Origin: a bacterium
Lineage (GTDB): Bacteria > Desulfobacterota > GWC2-55-46
Length of the DNA: 6,992 nucleotides
Direction: 5' to 3'
Assembly (NCBI GenBank): GCA_027310325.1
Contig: DAIDBB010000390.1
Span: forward strand, 1 to 6,992
The notes under the pieces are model-generated. The model had not been told where the DNA came from. It worked only from the letters and a program-made list of their open reading frames with translations, and did no database searches. A program made the translations under genes and the position numbers. Shown here in pieces: positions 1-6,010 of the stretch; within the stretch, counting starts at the first letter, position 1; every line of letters starts with the position of its first letter.

Positions 1-609
1 GAGCTTGGCCGTGAGGCCGCCCTTGACGGCCCTCTGGAAGACGCCATAAACGAGGGCGTGCGCCAGGGTTACAGGGACGGGTATCTTAGAAAGTCCGTCT
101 GCCATCCGCTTAAGAGGACGAATACCGGCGACAACACCCCTGCCATAATTCACGTTAGGATAACCGAAGGCGACAAACTCAAGATAAAGATAGCCCCGAA
201 GGGCGCGGGAAGCGAGAACATGAGCAAATTAAGGATGCTCAAGCCCGCCGAAGGCGTCGAGGGCGTTAAGAAGTTCGTGGTCGAATCGATAAAAGAGGCC
301 GAAGGAAATCCCTGCCCGCCGATAGTCGTAGGCGTGGGCATCGGCGGCGACTTCGAGAAGTCGGCCATACTCGCCAAAAAGGCGCTCCTCCGGAAGGTAG
401 GGGCCCCGAACGGCGACGCGGAAGCGGCGAAGCTCGAAGGCGAGCTACTTACCCTGATAAACAATCTGGGTATAGGCCCCATGGGCTTCGGCGGGACGGT
501 TACGGCCCTTGCCGTGCACGTGGAGACGCATCCGTGCCACATAGCGTCGCTACCCGTGGCGATAAACATCCAGTGCCACGCGGACAGGCACAAGGAAGCG
601 GTCATTTAG
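1..609 (+). CDS. Fumarate hydratase class I, alpha subunit (5'-partial)
   Basis: This is the C-terminal 202 residues of the alpha chain of an oxygen-sensitive [4Fe-4S] class I fumarase, which interconverts fumarate and malate in the cytosol. The frame is open from the first base, so the GTG at 58 is internal and the true start lies upstream of the window. Visible landmarks, numbered from the first codon here: the VCHPL-KRTNTGDNTP stretch (about 33-47), NPCPPIVVGVGIGG (103-116) and IQCHADR (190-196). By comparison with E. coli FumA as I recall it, Cys105 and Cys192 occupy the positions of the second and third cluster ligands; the first (a CQDTG motif) would lie outside the window. The family also contains L-tartrate dehydratase alpha (TtdA), which sequence reading alone does not fully exclude. 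The beta subunit follows after a 173-bp gap holding a palindromic repeat. The stop is TAG. Confidence 0.93.
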   Translation, partial: ELGREAALDGPLEDAINEGVRQGYRDGYLRKSVCHPLKRTNTGDNTPAIIHVRITEGDKLKIKIAPKGAGSENMSKLRMLKPAEGVEGVKKFVVESIKEAEGNPCPPIVVGVGIGGDFEKSAILAKKALLRKVGAPNGDAEAAKLEGELLTLINNLGIGPMGFGGTVTALAVHVETHPCHIASLPVAINIQCHADRHKEAVI

Positions 610-616
610 TTTTCTT

Positions 617-697
617 TCCCCCTTTTCTAAAGGGGGAAAAAGGGGGATTATTGAGTTTCAATAATCTCCCCTATCCCCTCTTTAAGAAAGAGGGGGA
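617..697. repeat. R2 palindromic repeat, copy 1
   Basis: This is a long imperfect palindrome between the fumarase alpha and beta genes. The left arm starts TCCCCCTTTTCTAAAGGGGG and the right arm ends in CTTTAAGAAAGAGGGGGA, roughly its reverse complement. At the centre GATTATTGA (647-655) pairs perfectly with TCAATAATC across a 3-nt loop. Each arm can also fold into its own small hairpin, for example CCCCTCTTT with AAAGAGGGG. A second copy lies at 5112-5205. It has no coding content. It could be a dispersed, MITE- or REP-like element or an mRNA processing or stability hairpin. No T-run follows, so it does not look like an intrinsic terminator. Confidence 0.85.
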
Positions 698-782
698 CCG
701 AAAAAATTAGAAGGGTTGAACAGTTTAGAAGATGGTCTGGTTCGCGGGTCTTGATCTTGAGAGGAACAGGGCGGCAAAAAAA

Positions 783-1355
783 ATGGCCCAGCAACTTAAA
801 ATAACGACACCCCTTACGGACGAGGACGTCTTAAAGCTCCGGGCCGGGGACAAGGTCCTTATTACGGGCGTCCTTTATACGGCCCGCGACGCGGCGCATA
901 AGAGGCTAATCGAGCTCGTAAACGCCGGCAAGCCTTTACCGTTCGACGTAAAGGGCCAGCTCATATACTACGTCGGCCCGACGCCTCCGAAGCCCGGCGC
1001 CGTCATCGGCTCCGCGGGGCCTACTACGAGCGGAAGGATGGACGCGTACACTCCGAAGCTCCTCGAGATGGGGCTTAAGGGGACGATCGGCAAGGGCCTT
1101 CGGAGCAAGGAAGTTCTTGAGGCGATGAAGAAGCACAAGGCGGTATATTTCGGGGCGGTCGGGGGCGCGGCGGCCTTAATAGCCCGCACCATAAAAAAGG
1201 CCGAGGTCATAGCCTATGACGACCTGGGGCCGGAGGCGATAAGGAGGCTCGAGGTCGAGGACTTCCCGGCGATAGTCGTAAACGACGCCGCCGGGGGCGA
1301 CCTCTTTAGCCAGGGGGTCGAAAAGTGGAGGAGGACCGGCTGCATTGAAGATTAA
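783..1355 (+). CDS. Fumarate hydratase class I, beta subunit
   Basis: This is the C-terminal (beta) half of class I fumarase as a separate 190-residue chain that partners the alpha subunit upstream. It matches the C-terminal domain of single-chain fumarases. Landmarks: KITTPLTDEDVLKLRAGDKV (6-25), GVLYTARDAAHKRL (29-42), GPTTSGRMD (79-87, substrate-binding region), GKGLRS (103-108) and EVEDFPA (157-163). No cluster cysteines are expected here, and the only Cys is 187. Start choice: an in-frame ATG at 732 would add 17 residues (beginning MVWFAG), but family members normally start a few residues before the ITTPL motif. ATG 783 also has AGGG at 768-771 as a modest ribosome-binding site, so 783 is preferred; 732 remains possible. 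The last codons carry the hdrC ribosome-binding site and overlap hdrC by 11 bp. A tartrate dehydratase beta role is the main alternative. Confidence 0.93.
   Translation: MAQQLKITTPLTDEDVLKLRAGDKVLITGVLYTARDAAHKRLIELVNAGKPLPFDVKGQLIYYVGPTPPKPGAVIGSAGPTTSGRMDAYTPKLLEMGLKGTIGKGLRSKEVLEAMKKHKAVYFGAVGGAAALIARTIKKAEVIAYDDLGPEAIRRLEVEDFPAIVVNDAAGGDLFSQGVEKWRRTGCIED
1327..1335 (+). promoter_or_regulatory. Shine-Dalgarno of hdrC inside the fumarase beta gene
   Basis: GGAGGAGGA lies 9 nt before the TTG at 1345, within the last codons of the fumarase beta gene. It is the strongest ribosome-binding site in the window and decides the TTG start of hdrC. No ATG, GTG or other good start occurs in that frame before residue 26. 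The arrangement implies translational coupling to the upstream gene. Confidence 0.75.
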
Positions 1356-1752
1356 GCTCGCGAAAGAGGACATCGAAAGCTCGAAGATCCAGCTCATCGA
1401 GCGCGTCAGCGGCGAAGAGATGCGCAGGTGCTACCAGTGCGGCAAGTGCTCCGCCGGGTGCCCGGTGTCGTTCGCCATGGAGCTGCCGCCGAGCCAGGTT
1501 ATGAGGTTTTTGCAGCTTGGAAGGGTCGATGAGGTGATGAAGGCGAACTCCATGTGGACGTGCGTCGGGTGCCTCCAGTGCTACGCGAGGTGCCCGCAAG
1601 GCGTTAGTGTGGCGGCGGTCCTGGAGGCCCTGAGGCAGATAGTTTTAAGGAAGGGGACCGACCACGAGAGGATAAAGGACGTCCCGTTCCCGTTCATGAA
1701 GAGCGCGCCGCAGCAGGCGATTGTCTGCGGCTTTAGAAAGTTCGTCAGTTAA
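1345..1752 (+). CDS. hdrC: HdrC-like heterodisulfide reductase subunit C, two [4Fe-4S] clusters
   Basis: This is a small soluble iron-sulfur protein (135 residues) that passes electrons between HdrA and the HdrB active site. Two ferredoxin motifs are intact: CxxCxxCxxxC at Cys29/32/35/39, followed by Pro, and Cys73/76/79/83, also followed by Pro (sequences CYQCGKCSAGCP and CVGCLQCYARCP). No transmembrane helix is visible, so this is the soluble type rather than a HdrDE- or DsrM-like membrane partner. The C-terminus (APQQAIVCGFRKF) looks like the normal family ending as I know it, so the repeat beginning a few bases after the stop has not obviously truncated it. Translation starts at TTG with a strong Shine-Dalgarno inside the upstream fumarase gene and an 11-bp overlap. 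hdrB follows after 172 bp, an unusually wide gap for this pair. In bacteria without coenzyme M the true disulfide or other substrate is unknown. Confidence 0.92.
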   Translation: MKIKLAKEDIESSKIQLIERVSGEEMRRCYQCGKCSAGCPVSFAMELPPSQVMRFLQLGRVDEVMKANSMWTCVGCLQCYARCPQGVSVAAVLEALRQIVLRKGTDHERIKDVPFPFMKSAPQQAIVCGFRKFVS

Positions 1753-1756
1753 CGCT

Positions 1757-1882
1757 TTTATGCTCGATAATGCCCCATCTGCGTTGTCAGGGCTTCGTCG
1801 TCAAATCCTCACGTACACAAAACGTACGCTCCGGTTTGACTCCTCGCCCTTCCTAGCATCCGGGGACATTCTAGAGCATAAA
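1757..1882. repeat. R1 palindromic repeat, copy a
   Basis: A 126-bp imperfect palindrome fills the hdrC-hdrB gap. The outer ends TTTATGCTC (1757-1765) and GAGCATAAA (1874-1882) are perfectly complementary. Inside, CCCC pairs with GGGG. The centre is CGTAC / GTACG around a short A-rich loop, flanked by CAAATCC and CCGGTTTG arms. It shares a near-identical core with 4939-5057, while the outermost sequences differ. A truncated relative is at 6922-6982. A possible reading frame crossing it (about 1721-1915) has no protein-like character. It is probably a dispersed palindromic element or an RNA hairpin. Confidence 0.88.
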
Positions 1883-1924
1883 TTAAAAACAAAGTTCTTA
1901 AACAGTCACCATTAATATACGCCA

Positions 1925-2812
1925 ATGACGATGAAGATTCCTTATTATCCCGGCTGTACCCTGAATACCGTAGCAAAAGGCTTCGACGCCACGGCCAGAG
2001 AAGCGGCCCTGAAGATAGGCTTCGAGATGGAAGAGCTGAAGCTCTGGAACTGCTGCGGAGCGACCTTCCCCCTTACCCCGGATAACCTCATAGCGCTTAG
2101 CGCCCCGGCAAAGGTACTGTCCAACGCCCGCAAGGAGGGCGACACGGTAACCACCCTCTGCTCGGTCTGCTACAACGTCCTCAAAAGGACGAACAAGGTC
2201 ATAAAGGACGACAAGGAGAAAAGGGGCGTAATAAACGGCTTCATAGATTCCGAGTACGACGGGAGCCTCAGTGTGCTCCACTACCTCGAAGTGCTGCGCG
2301 ATAAAATAGGCTTCGCCAGGCTCAAGGAGGCCGTTAAGAGGCCTCTTAAGGGGATAAAGGCCGCGACCTACTACGGGTGCATGCTCCTTCGTCCCTTCGA
2401 GGACATCGGGATAGACGACGCCGAGAAGCCCACTATCTTCGAGAACATGCTCTCCGCGCTCGGCGCCACCCCCGTTGACTTCCCGAATAAAATAGAGTGC
2501 TGCGGGGCGCACCTCGCGATGAATAATACGGACGTCGTGGAGAAGCTATCCGGCAACGTCATGACCTCTGCGGTCGATAACGGGGCGGAGCTCATAGTAA
2601 CGAGCTGCCCGCTCTGCCAGTACAACCTCGAAAAGAGCCAGAAGAGGCTCATCGAGGAAAGGCCCGGCTATACGGGCGTTCCTGTAGTCTACTTTACGCA
2701 AGTTCTTGGGCTTGCCATCGGCGCTGACATAAACACATTGGGGTTCGAGAAGAACGAGTATTCGATAATGCCGCTCCTCCACAGGAAGGGGATAGTGGCC
2801 GGGGAAGATTAA
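1925..2812 (+). CDS. hdrB: HdrB-like heterodisulfide reductase subunit B, two CCG domains
   Basis: This is the catalytic subunit of HdrABC-type complexes (295 residues). In methanogens its two non-cubane [4Fe-4S] clusters reduce the CoM-S-S-CoB heterodisulfide; in bacteria the substrate is unproven. Both cysteine-rich CCG motifs are complete: Cys11, Cys43-Cys44, Cys79-x-x-Cys82 in the N-terminal half, and Cys152, Cys192-Cys193, Cys228-x-x-Cys231 in the C-terminal half. This matches the family pattern of C-x31-39-CC-x34-36-CxxC. Start: ATG 1925; a second in-frame ATG at 1931 gives MKIPYYPGC, which resembles common family starts equally well. Neither has a recognisable Shine-Dalgarno, and a TAATAT at 1913-1918 lies just upstream. 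The gene is flanked by R1 and R3 repeats, and hdrA follows after 147 bp. Length and motifs show no degeneration. Confidence 0.93.
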   Translation: MTMKIPYYPGCTLNTVAKGFDATAREAALKIGFEMEELKLWNCCGATFPLTPDNLIALSAPAKVLSNARKEGDTVTTLCSVCYNVLKRTNKVIKDDKEKRGVINGFIDSEYDGSLSVLHYLEVLRDKIGFARLKEAVKRPLKGIKAATYYGCMLLRPFEDIGIDDAEKPTIFENMLSALGATPVDFPNKIECCGAHLAMNNTDVVEKLSGNVMTSAVDNGAELIVTSCPLCQYNLEKSQKRLIEERPGYTGVPVVYFTQVLGLAIGADINTLGFEKNEYSIMPLLHRKGIVAGED

Positions 2813-2821
2813 GCATTCGCC

Positions 2822-2904
2822 GTCATTGCGAGCGTAGCGAAGCAATCTGTCTTTAGAGATCAAGTGGTTAGAGATTGCTTCGTCGCTTTGCTCCTCGCAA
2901 TGAC
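2822..2904. repeat. R3 palindromic repeat (GTCATTGCGAG type)
   Basis: This is an inverted repeat between hdrB and hdrA. The left arm 2822-2848 begins GTCATTGCGAGC and ends GAAGCAATCT. The right arm 2872-2904 begins AGATTGCTTCG and ends CTCGCAATGAC, complementary apart from a 6-nt length difference within the arm. A 23-nt spacer separates them. Palindromes beginning GTCATTGCGAG are, to my knowledge, dispersed in many copies in genomes of several anaerobic bacterial lineages. There is only one copy in this window. It has no coding content and no T-run after the hairpin. Confidence 0.88.
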
Positions 2905-2959
2905 AAACAAAAAAAAGAATTTTTCAGGGTTTCTTTAGGTAACATAAAAACGAGGTCTT

Positions 2960-4933
2960 ATGCCGAGAATAGGCGTCTTTGTCTGCCAGTGCGGCAACAA
3001 CATAGCGGCCACCGTCGATACGAAGAAGGTCGCCGAGGAGATGGCTAAGCTCCCGGGGGTCGTCTACACGACGGATTACAAGTTCATGTGCTCGTCGCCC
3101 GGCCAGGAGATGCTCAAAAAGGCCATAATCGACAACAAGCTCGACGGCGTCATCGTCTCAGCTTGCTCTCCGCACATGCACGAAAAGACGTTTAGAAAAG
3201 CTTCTGAAGCCGCGGGCTTGAACCCTTACAGGTGCGAGATAACGAACATCCGCGAGCAGTGCTCCTGGGTCCACCACGACAAGACCAAAAAGACAGGTAC
3301 GATAAAGTCCACGGACCTTACGAGGATGGTCATAGAGCGGCTCAAAAGAAACAGGCCGCTTACGAAGATAAAGATACCCGTCAGGAAAAAGGCGCTCGTC
3401 ATAGGAGGCGGCATCGCCGGGATCCAGGCGGCCCTCGACATAGCGGAAGGCGGCAGGGAAGTGATACTCGTCGAGAAGGAGCCTTCGATAGGCGGCAACA
3501 TGGCGCGCCTCTCGGAGACGTTCCCCACGATGGACTGCTCGCAGTGCATCCTTACGCCTAAGATGGTCGAGGCGGAGCTGAATGAAAGGATAACGCTTTA
3601 TACCTATTCCGAGGTCGAGAAGGTCGACGGCTACATCGGGAACTTCACGGTCCAGATAAGGAAGAAGGCCCGCTACGTGGACGAGGCCTTATGCACCGGG
3701 TGCGGCGAGTGCATCGAGAAGTGCCCGTTCAAGGCCGAAAGCCAGTTCGAGGTGGGCCTCACGAAGAGGAAGATAATCTATACGCCCTTCCCGCAGTCGG
3801 TCCCGAACGTCCCTGTGATAGACGCGCCCAACTGCCCGAAGATACAGAAGGACAAGTGCGGCGCGTGCGCGATTGTATGCGGCCCGAAGTGCATAGACTT
3901 CAAGCAGCAGGACAGGATCGAGACCGTTGATGTAGGCGCGATAATAGTAGCGACCGGCTACCAGAACATGGCGAACGAGCGGTTCGGCGAGTACGGCTAC
4001 GGCAGGATAAAAGACGTCATTAGCGGGATGCAGTTCGAGCGTCTCGCCTCGTCATCCGGCCCCACGGGCGGCGAGATAAGGAGGCCCTCGGACGGAAAAA
4101 TCCCCAAAAGCGTCGTCTTCATCCAGTGCGTTGGCTCAAGGGACGAGAAAAAGGGCGTATCCTACTGCTCCAAGGTCTGCTGCATGTACACGGCCAAGCA
4201 CACGATGCTTTACAGCCACAAGGTCCACGACGGCCAGTCGTACGTCTTCTACATGGACATACGCTCCGGGGGCAAGAGGTACGAGGAGTTCGTAAGGAAG
4301 GCGATAGAGCACGACCACGCGATGTATCTCCGTGGAAGGGTGTCGCGCGTTTACGAAAAAGACGGCAAGGTCATCGTCCAGGGGGCCGATACCCTGAGCG
4401 GGAGCCAGGTCGAGATAGAGGCGGACATGGTCGTCCTTGCAACCGCCATCGTTTCGAGGGACGGGGCCGATACGCTCGCCCAGAAGCTCGGCATAGGATA
4501 CGACAAGTACAGGTTCTATAACGAGTACCACCCGAAACTCAAGCCCGTTGAGACGGTGACAGCCGGGATATTCCTTGCGGGCACCTGCATGGGGCCGATG
4601 GACATACCGGAATCCGTAGCGCAGGGCTCCGCCGCGGCGAGCAAGGCCCTGGCGCTATTCTCCGCCGACGAGATGACGAGGAAGCCGGTAACGGCTTTGG
4701 TCAACAGGGCGACCTGCAACGCCTGCTGGGACTGTTTGACGGCCTGCCCGTACACGGCCATAGAGAGGGAAGATGTAAGGAACAGGCAGGGCGAGACTAT
4801 AAGGTGGCTCGCAAGGGTGAACGAGGGCGTCTGCCAGGGCTGCGGGGTGTGCGTTGCGGCCTGCAGAAGCAAGTCGATAGACTTAAGGGGCTATACCGAC
4901 GAGCAGGTTTTCGCGGCTATAAACGCGTTTTAG
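2960..4933 (+). CDS. hdrA: HdrA-like subunit, FAD and multi-[4Fe-4S] electron-bifurcating flavoprotein
   Basis: This is the flavoprotein hub of the HdrABC complex (657 residues), where two-electron input at FAD is split towards HdrB (via HdrC) and a low-potential acceptor. The N-terminal domain has Cys9-x-Cys11-Gly, Cys44, Cys69, Cys92 and Cys101. The FAD-binding glycine motif GGGIAGIQAALD is at 149-160, followed by the conserved PTMDCSQCILTPKM region (189-202). An inserted ferredoxin segment has Cys245/248/251/255 and then Cys292/300/303/307/311. The conserved FIQCVGSRD...YCSKVCCMYTAKH lies at 387-414. The FAD-end motif GIFLAGTCMGPMDIPESVAQG is at 536-556. The C-terminal ferredoxin domain has Cys586/589/592/596 and Cys625/628/631/635. 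Length is normal for stand-alone HdrA without a fused MvhD. GAGGT sits unusually close (3 nt) to ATG 2960. mvhD follows after a 309-bp gap holding two palindromes. QmoA/QmoB are distant relatives, but this architecture is true HdrA. Confidence 0.96.
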   Translation: MPRIGVFVCQCGNNIAATVDTKKVAEEMAKLPGVVYTTDYKFMCSSPGQEMLKKAIIDNKLDGVIVSACSPHMHEKTFRKASEAAGLNPYRCEITNIREQCSWVHHDKTKKTGTIKSTDLTRMVIERLKRNRPLTKIKIPVRKKALVIGGGIAGIQAALDIAEGGREVILVEKEPSIGGNMARLSETFPTMDCSQCILTPKMVEAELNERITLYTYSEVEKVDGYIGNFTVQIRKKARYVDEALCTGCGECIEKCPFKAESQFEVGLTKRKIIYTPFPQSVPNVPVIDAPNCPKIQKDKCGACAIVCGPKCIDFKQQDRIETVDVGAIIVATGYQNMANERFGEYGYGRIKDVISGMQFERLASSSGPTGGEIRRPSDGKIPKSVVFIQCVGSRDEKKGVSYCSKVCCMYTAKHTMLYSHKVHDGQSYVFYMDIRSGGKRYEEFVRKAIEHDHAMYLRGRVSRVYEKDGKVIVQGADTLSGSQVEIEADMVVLATAIVSRDGADTLAQKLGIGYDKYRFYNEYHPKLKPVETVTAGIFLAGTCMGPMDIPESVAQGSAAASKALALFSADEMTRKPVTALVNRATCNACWDCLTACPYTAIEREDVRNRQGETIRWLARVNEGVCQGCGVCVAACRSKSIDLRGYTDEQVFAAINAF

Positions 4934-4938
4934 GGGGC

Positions 4939-5057
4939 AATTCGATATAACGCCCGTCTGCGTTGTCAGGGCATCGGAGCCAAATCCTCACGTACAAAAA
5001 AAGTACGCTCCGGTTTGACTCCTCGCCCTTCCTGGCATCCGGGCATTCTATCGAATT
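4939..5057. repeat. R1 palindromic repeat, copy b
   Basis: A 119-bp imperfect palindrome starts 5 bp after the hdrA stop. The outer ends AATTCGATA (4939-4947) and TATCGAATT (5049-5057) are perfectly complementary but unlike the ends of copy a. The inner core (TCTGCGTTGTCAGGGC, AAATCCTCACGTAC, GTACGCTCCGGTTTGACTCC, TCGCCCTTCCT, GCATCCGGG) is almost identical to copy a. It sits in the 309-bp hdrA-mvhD gap together with R2 copy 2, and no gene is seen in that gap. Confidence 0.88.
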
Positions 5058-5076
5058 AACTGGAAGATGTTAAAAG

Positions 5077-5106
5077 GACGGGAATAAGAAAATGGACGCG
5101 CATTCA
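5077..5106 (+). repeat. Upstream near-copy of the mvhD ribosome-binding site and first codons
   Basis: This segment aligns with 5227-5257 at roughly 25 of 31 positions with one small gap. Both contain GAC, GGAATAA, then ATGGAC and a CA-rich CAT/CAC-TCA run. The upstream ATG (5092) would encode MDAHSHVF and meets a TAA at 5128 inside the R2 repeat, while the real mvhD begins MDTHSTEN. It is best read as a remnant or duplicate of the mvhD 5' end separated from the gene by R2 copy 2. Chance similarity is possible given its short length. Confidence 0.45.
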
Positions 5107-5111
5107 CATGT

Positions 5112-5205
5112 TTTTATCCCCCTTTTCTAAAGGGGGACAAAGGGGGATTATAAGGCGTTTCATAATCTCACCCAGCCCCTCTTTAGGAAAGAGGGGAGTA
5201 TAAAA
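5112..5205. repeat. R2 palindromic repeat, copy 2
   Basis: This is the second copy of the R2 element, directly upstream of mvhD. The arms ATCCCCCTTTTCTAAAGGGGG and CCCCTCTTTAGGAAAGAGGGG correspond closely to 617-697, and the central hairpin AGGGGGATTATAA...CATAATCTCACCC is less perfect than in copy 1. The outer flanks TTTTAT (5112-5117) and ATAAAA (5200-5205) extend the pairing beyond the shared core. Near-copies of the mvhD start region lie on either side (5077-5106 and 5227-5257). Confidence 0.85.
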
Positions 5206-5242
5206 CAAAAGGAAAATTTAAGTAAAGACAGGAATAACAGAA

Positions 5243-5716
5243 ATGGACACACACTCAACTGAAAATACCGAAACCTCCGGCTTCGAGCCGAAGATAATGG
5301 CCTTTGTCTGCAACTGGTGCACCTACGCGGGGGCCGACCTCGCGGGCACCTCGCGCATGGAGTACAGGCCGAACGTGAGGATCATAAAGCTCCCCTGCAC
5401 CGGCAGGATAGACCCGCAGTTCATAATCAAGGCCTTCGAGAACGGGGCGGATGGGGTCCTCGTCTCCGGCTGCCACCCCGGCGACTGCCATTACACCACC
5501 GGCAACTACCATGCCCGGAGAAGGTGGATAGGCTTCAAGAGCCTGATGGAGTTCGCCGGCATAGACATGAGGAGGCTCCATTTTTCGTGGGTCTCGGCCT
5601 CCGAGGCCATAAAATGGGTCGACCTCATAAACAATATAACGGATACGGTGAAGAAGCTCGGGCCCTTCATGGAATACAGGGGGCTCAAGGAGGGCTGCCG
5701 GGAGGCCAAAACTTAA
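5243..5716 (+). CDS. mvhD: MvhD-like [2Fe-2S] subunit linking HdrA to its electron partner
   Basis: This 157-residue protein belongs to the MvhD / hydrogenase iron-sulfur subunit family, which carries a [2Fe-2S] cluster and bridges HdrA to a hydrogenase or formate dehydrogenase module. Conserved pieces: IMAFVCNWCTYAGADLAG (18-35) with Cys23 and Cys26, LPCTGRIDP (50-58) with Cys52, GVLVSGCHPGDCHY (71-84) with Cys77 and Cys82, and NYHARRR (88-94). The first 15 residues are polar, variable and not part of the conserved domain. ATG 5243 has AGGA at 5230-5233 with 9-nt spacing. A near-copy of this start lies 151 bp upstream across an R2 palindrome. Codon use is typical of the window (9 of 11 Ile are ATA, 7 of 11 Arg are AGG). 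No hydrogenase genes are in view, so its partner here is open; the 302-residue protein two genes downstream is a candidate. The name mvhD reflects family, not proven coupling to hydrogenase. Confidence 0.93.
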   Translation: MDTHSTENTETSGFEPKIMAFVCNWCTYAGADLAGTSRMEYRPNVRIIKLPCTGRIDPQFIIKAFENGADGVLVSGCHPGDCHYTTGNYHARRRWIGFKSLMEFAGIDMRRLHFSWVSASEAIKWVDLINNITDTVKKLGPFMEYRGLKEGCREAKT

Positions 5717-5734
5717 CAGGGGAGTCAAAAGACC

Positions 5735-5959
5735 ATGGGCATGGAAATATCCGTTAACGCTGTGGTGATCGAGCAGGACGACGGTTCTTACAGGGCAATA
5801 TGCCCGGACCTGGGGATGGAGGCGAAGGGGAAAAACGGAGAAGAGGCCGTCCGGAGCCTTAAAGAGATGGTAACGAACCGCTTCCGCGAGGCGGGCGGGG
5901 CCGGAAACGTCCAGTTGAGCTCGGTAAAGTGCCTGAAGATGAAGATACCCGTAGATTGA
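5735..5959 (+). CDS. Small HicB-like domain protein (orphan)
   Basis: This 74-residue protein has the pattern of the HicB-type partial RNase H-like fold: a leading beta strand (ISVNAVVIEQDDGSYRAICPDLG, 5-27), a G-rich turn (MEAKGKNGEEA), then a helix (VRSLKEMVTNRFREAG, 39-54). It ends without the ribbon-helix-helix or HTH DNA-binding tail of full HicB antitoxins, and no HicA-like toxin gene flanks it. It lies 18 bp after mvhD with a good Shine-Dalgarno (AGGGGAG, 5718-5724, 10 nt before ATG 5735), so it is probably cotranslated with the redox operon. A second ATG at 5741 is possible. Its function is unknown; an accessory or regulatory role is as likely as an antitoxin one. The HicB-like assignment rests on motif reading only. 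Confidence 0.75.
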   Translation: MGMEISVNAVVIEQDDGSYRAICPDLGMEAKGKNGEEAVRSLKEMVTNRFREAGGAGNVQLSSVKCLKMKIPVD

Positions 5960-6010
5960 ATATCAAGCATCAACCCGCGAAAAGGCAAAAAGGACCGTTT
6001 ATAAAAGAAG

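Noticed and set aside
617..697. R2 repeat as an intrinsic transcription terminator
   Set aside because: The hairpins are strong, but no T-run follows, and genes needed for the same enzyme lie on both sides.
732..782. 17-residue N-terminal extension of the fumarase beta subunit from ATG 732
   Set aside because: It is not part of the normal family N-terminus; ATG 783 starts just before the conserved ITTPL motif. It is kept as an alternative start only.
1721..1915. Plus-strand open frame of 64 codons after hdrC
   Set aside because: It begins inside hdrC, then reads through the R1 palindrome whose sequence recurs in other gaps, so it is not a gene.
1898..2512. Minus-strand open frame of 204 codons opposite hdrB
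   Set aside because: The hdrB frame shows both complete CCG motifs; the antisense frame has no recognisable domain and no ribosome-binding site.
1757..5057. CRISPR array from the recurring repeats
   Set aside because: Copies are more than 3 kb apart, palindromic over their full length and separated by genes; there is no repeat-spacer periodicity and no cas gene.
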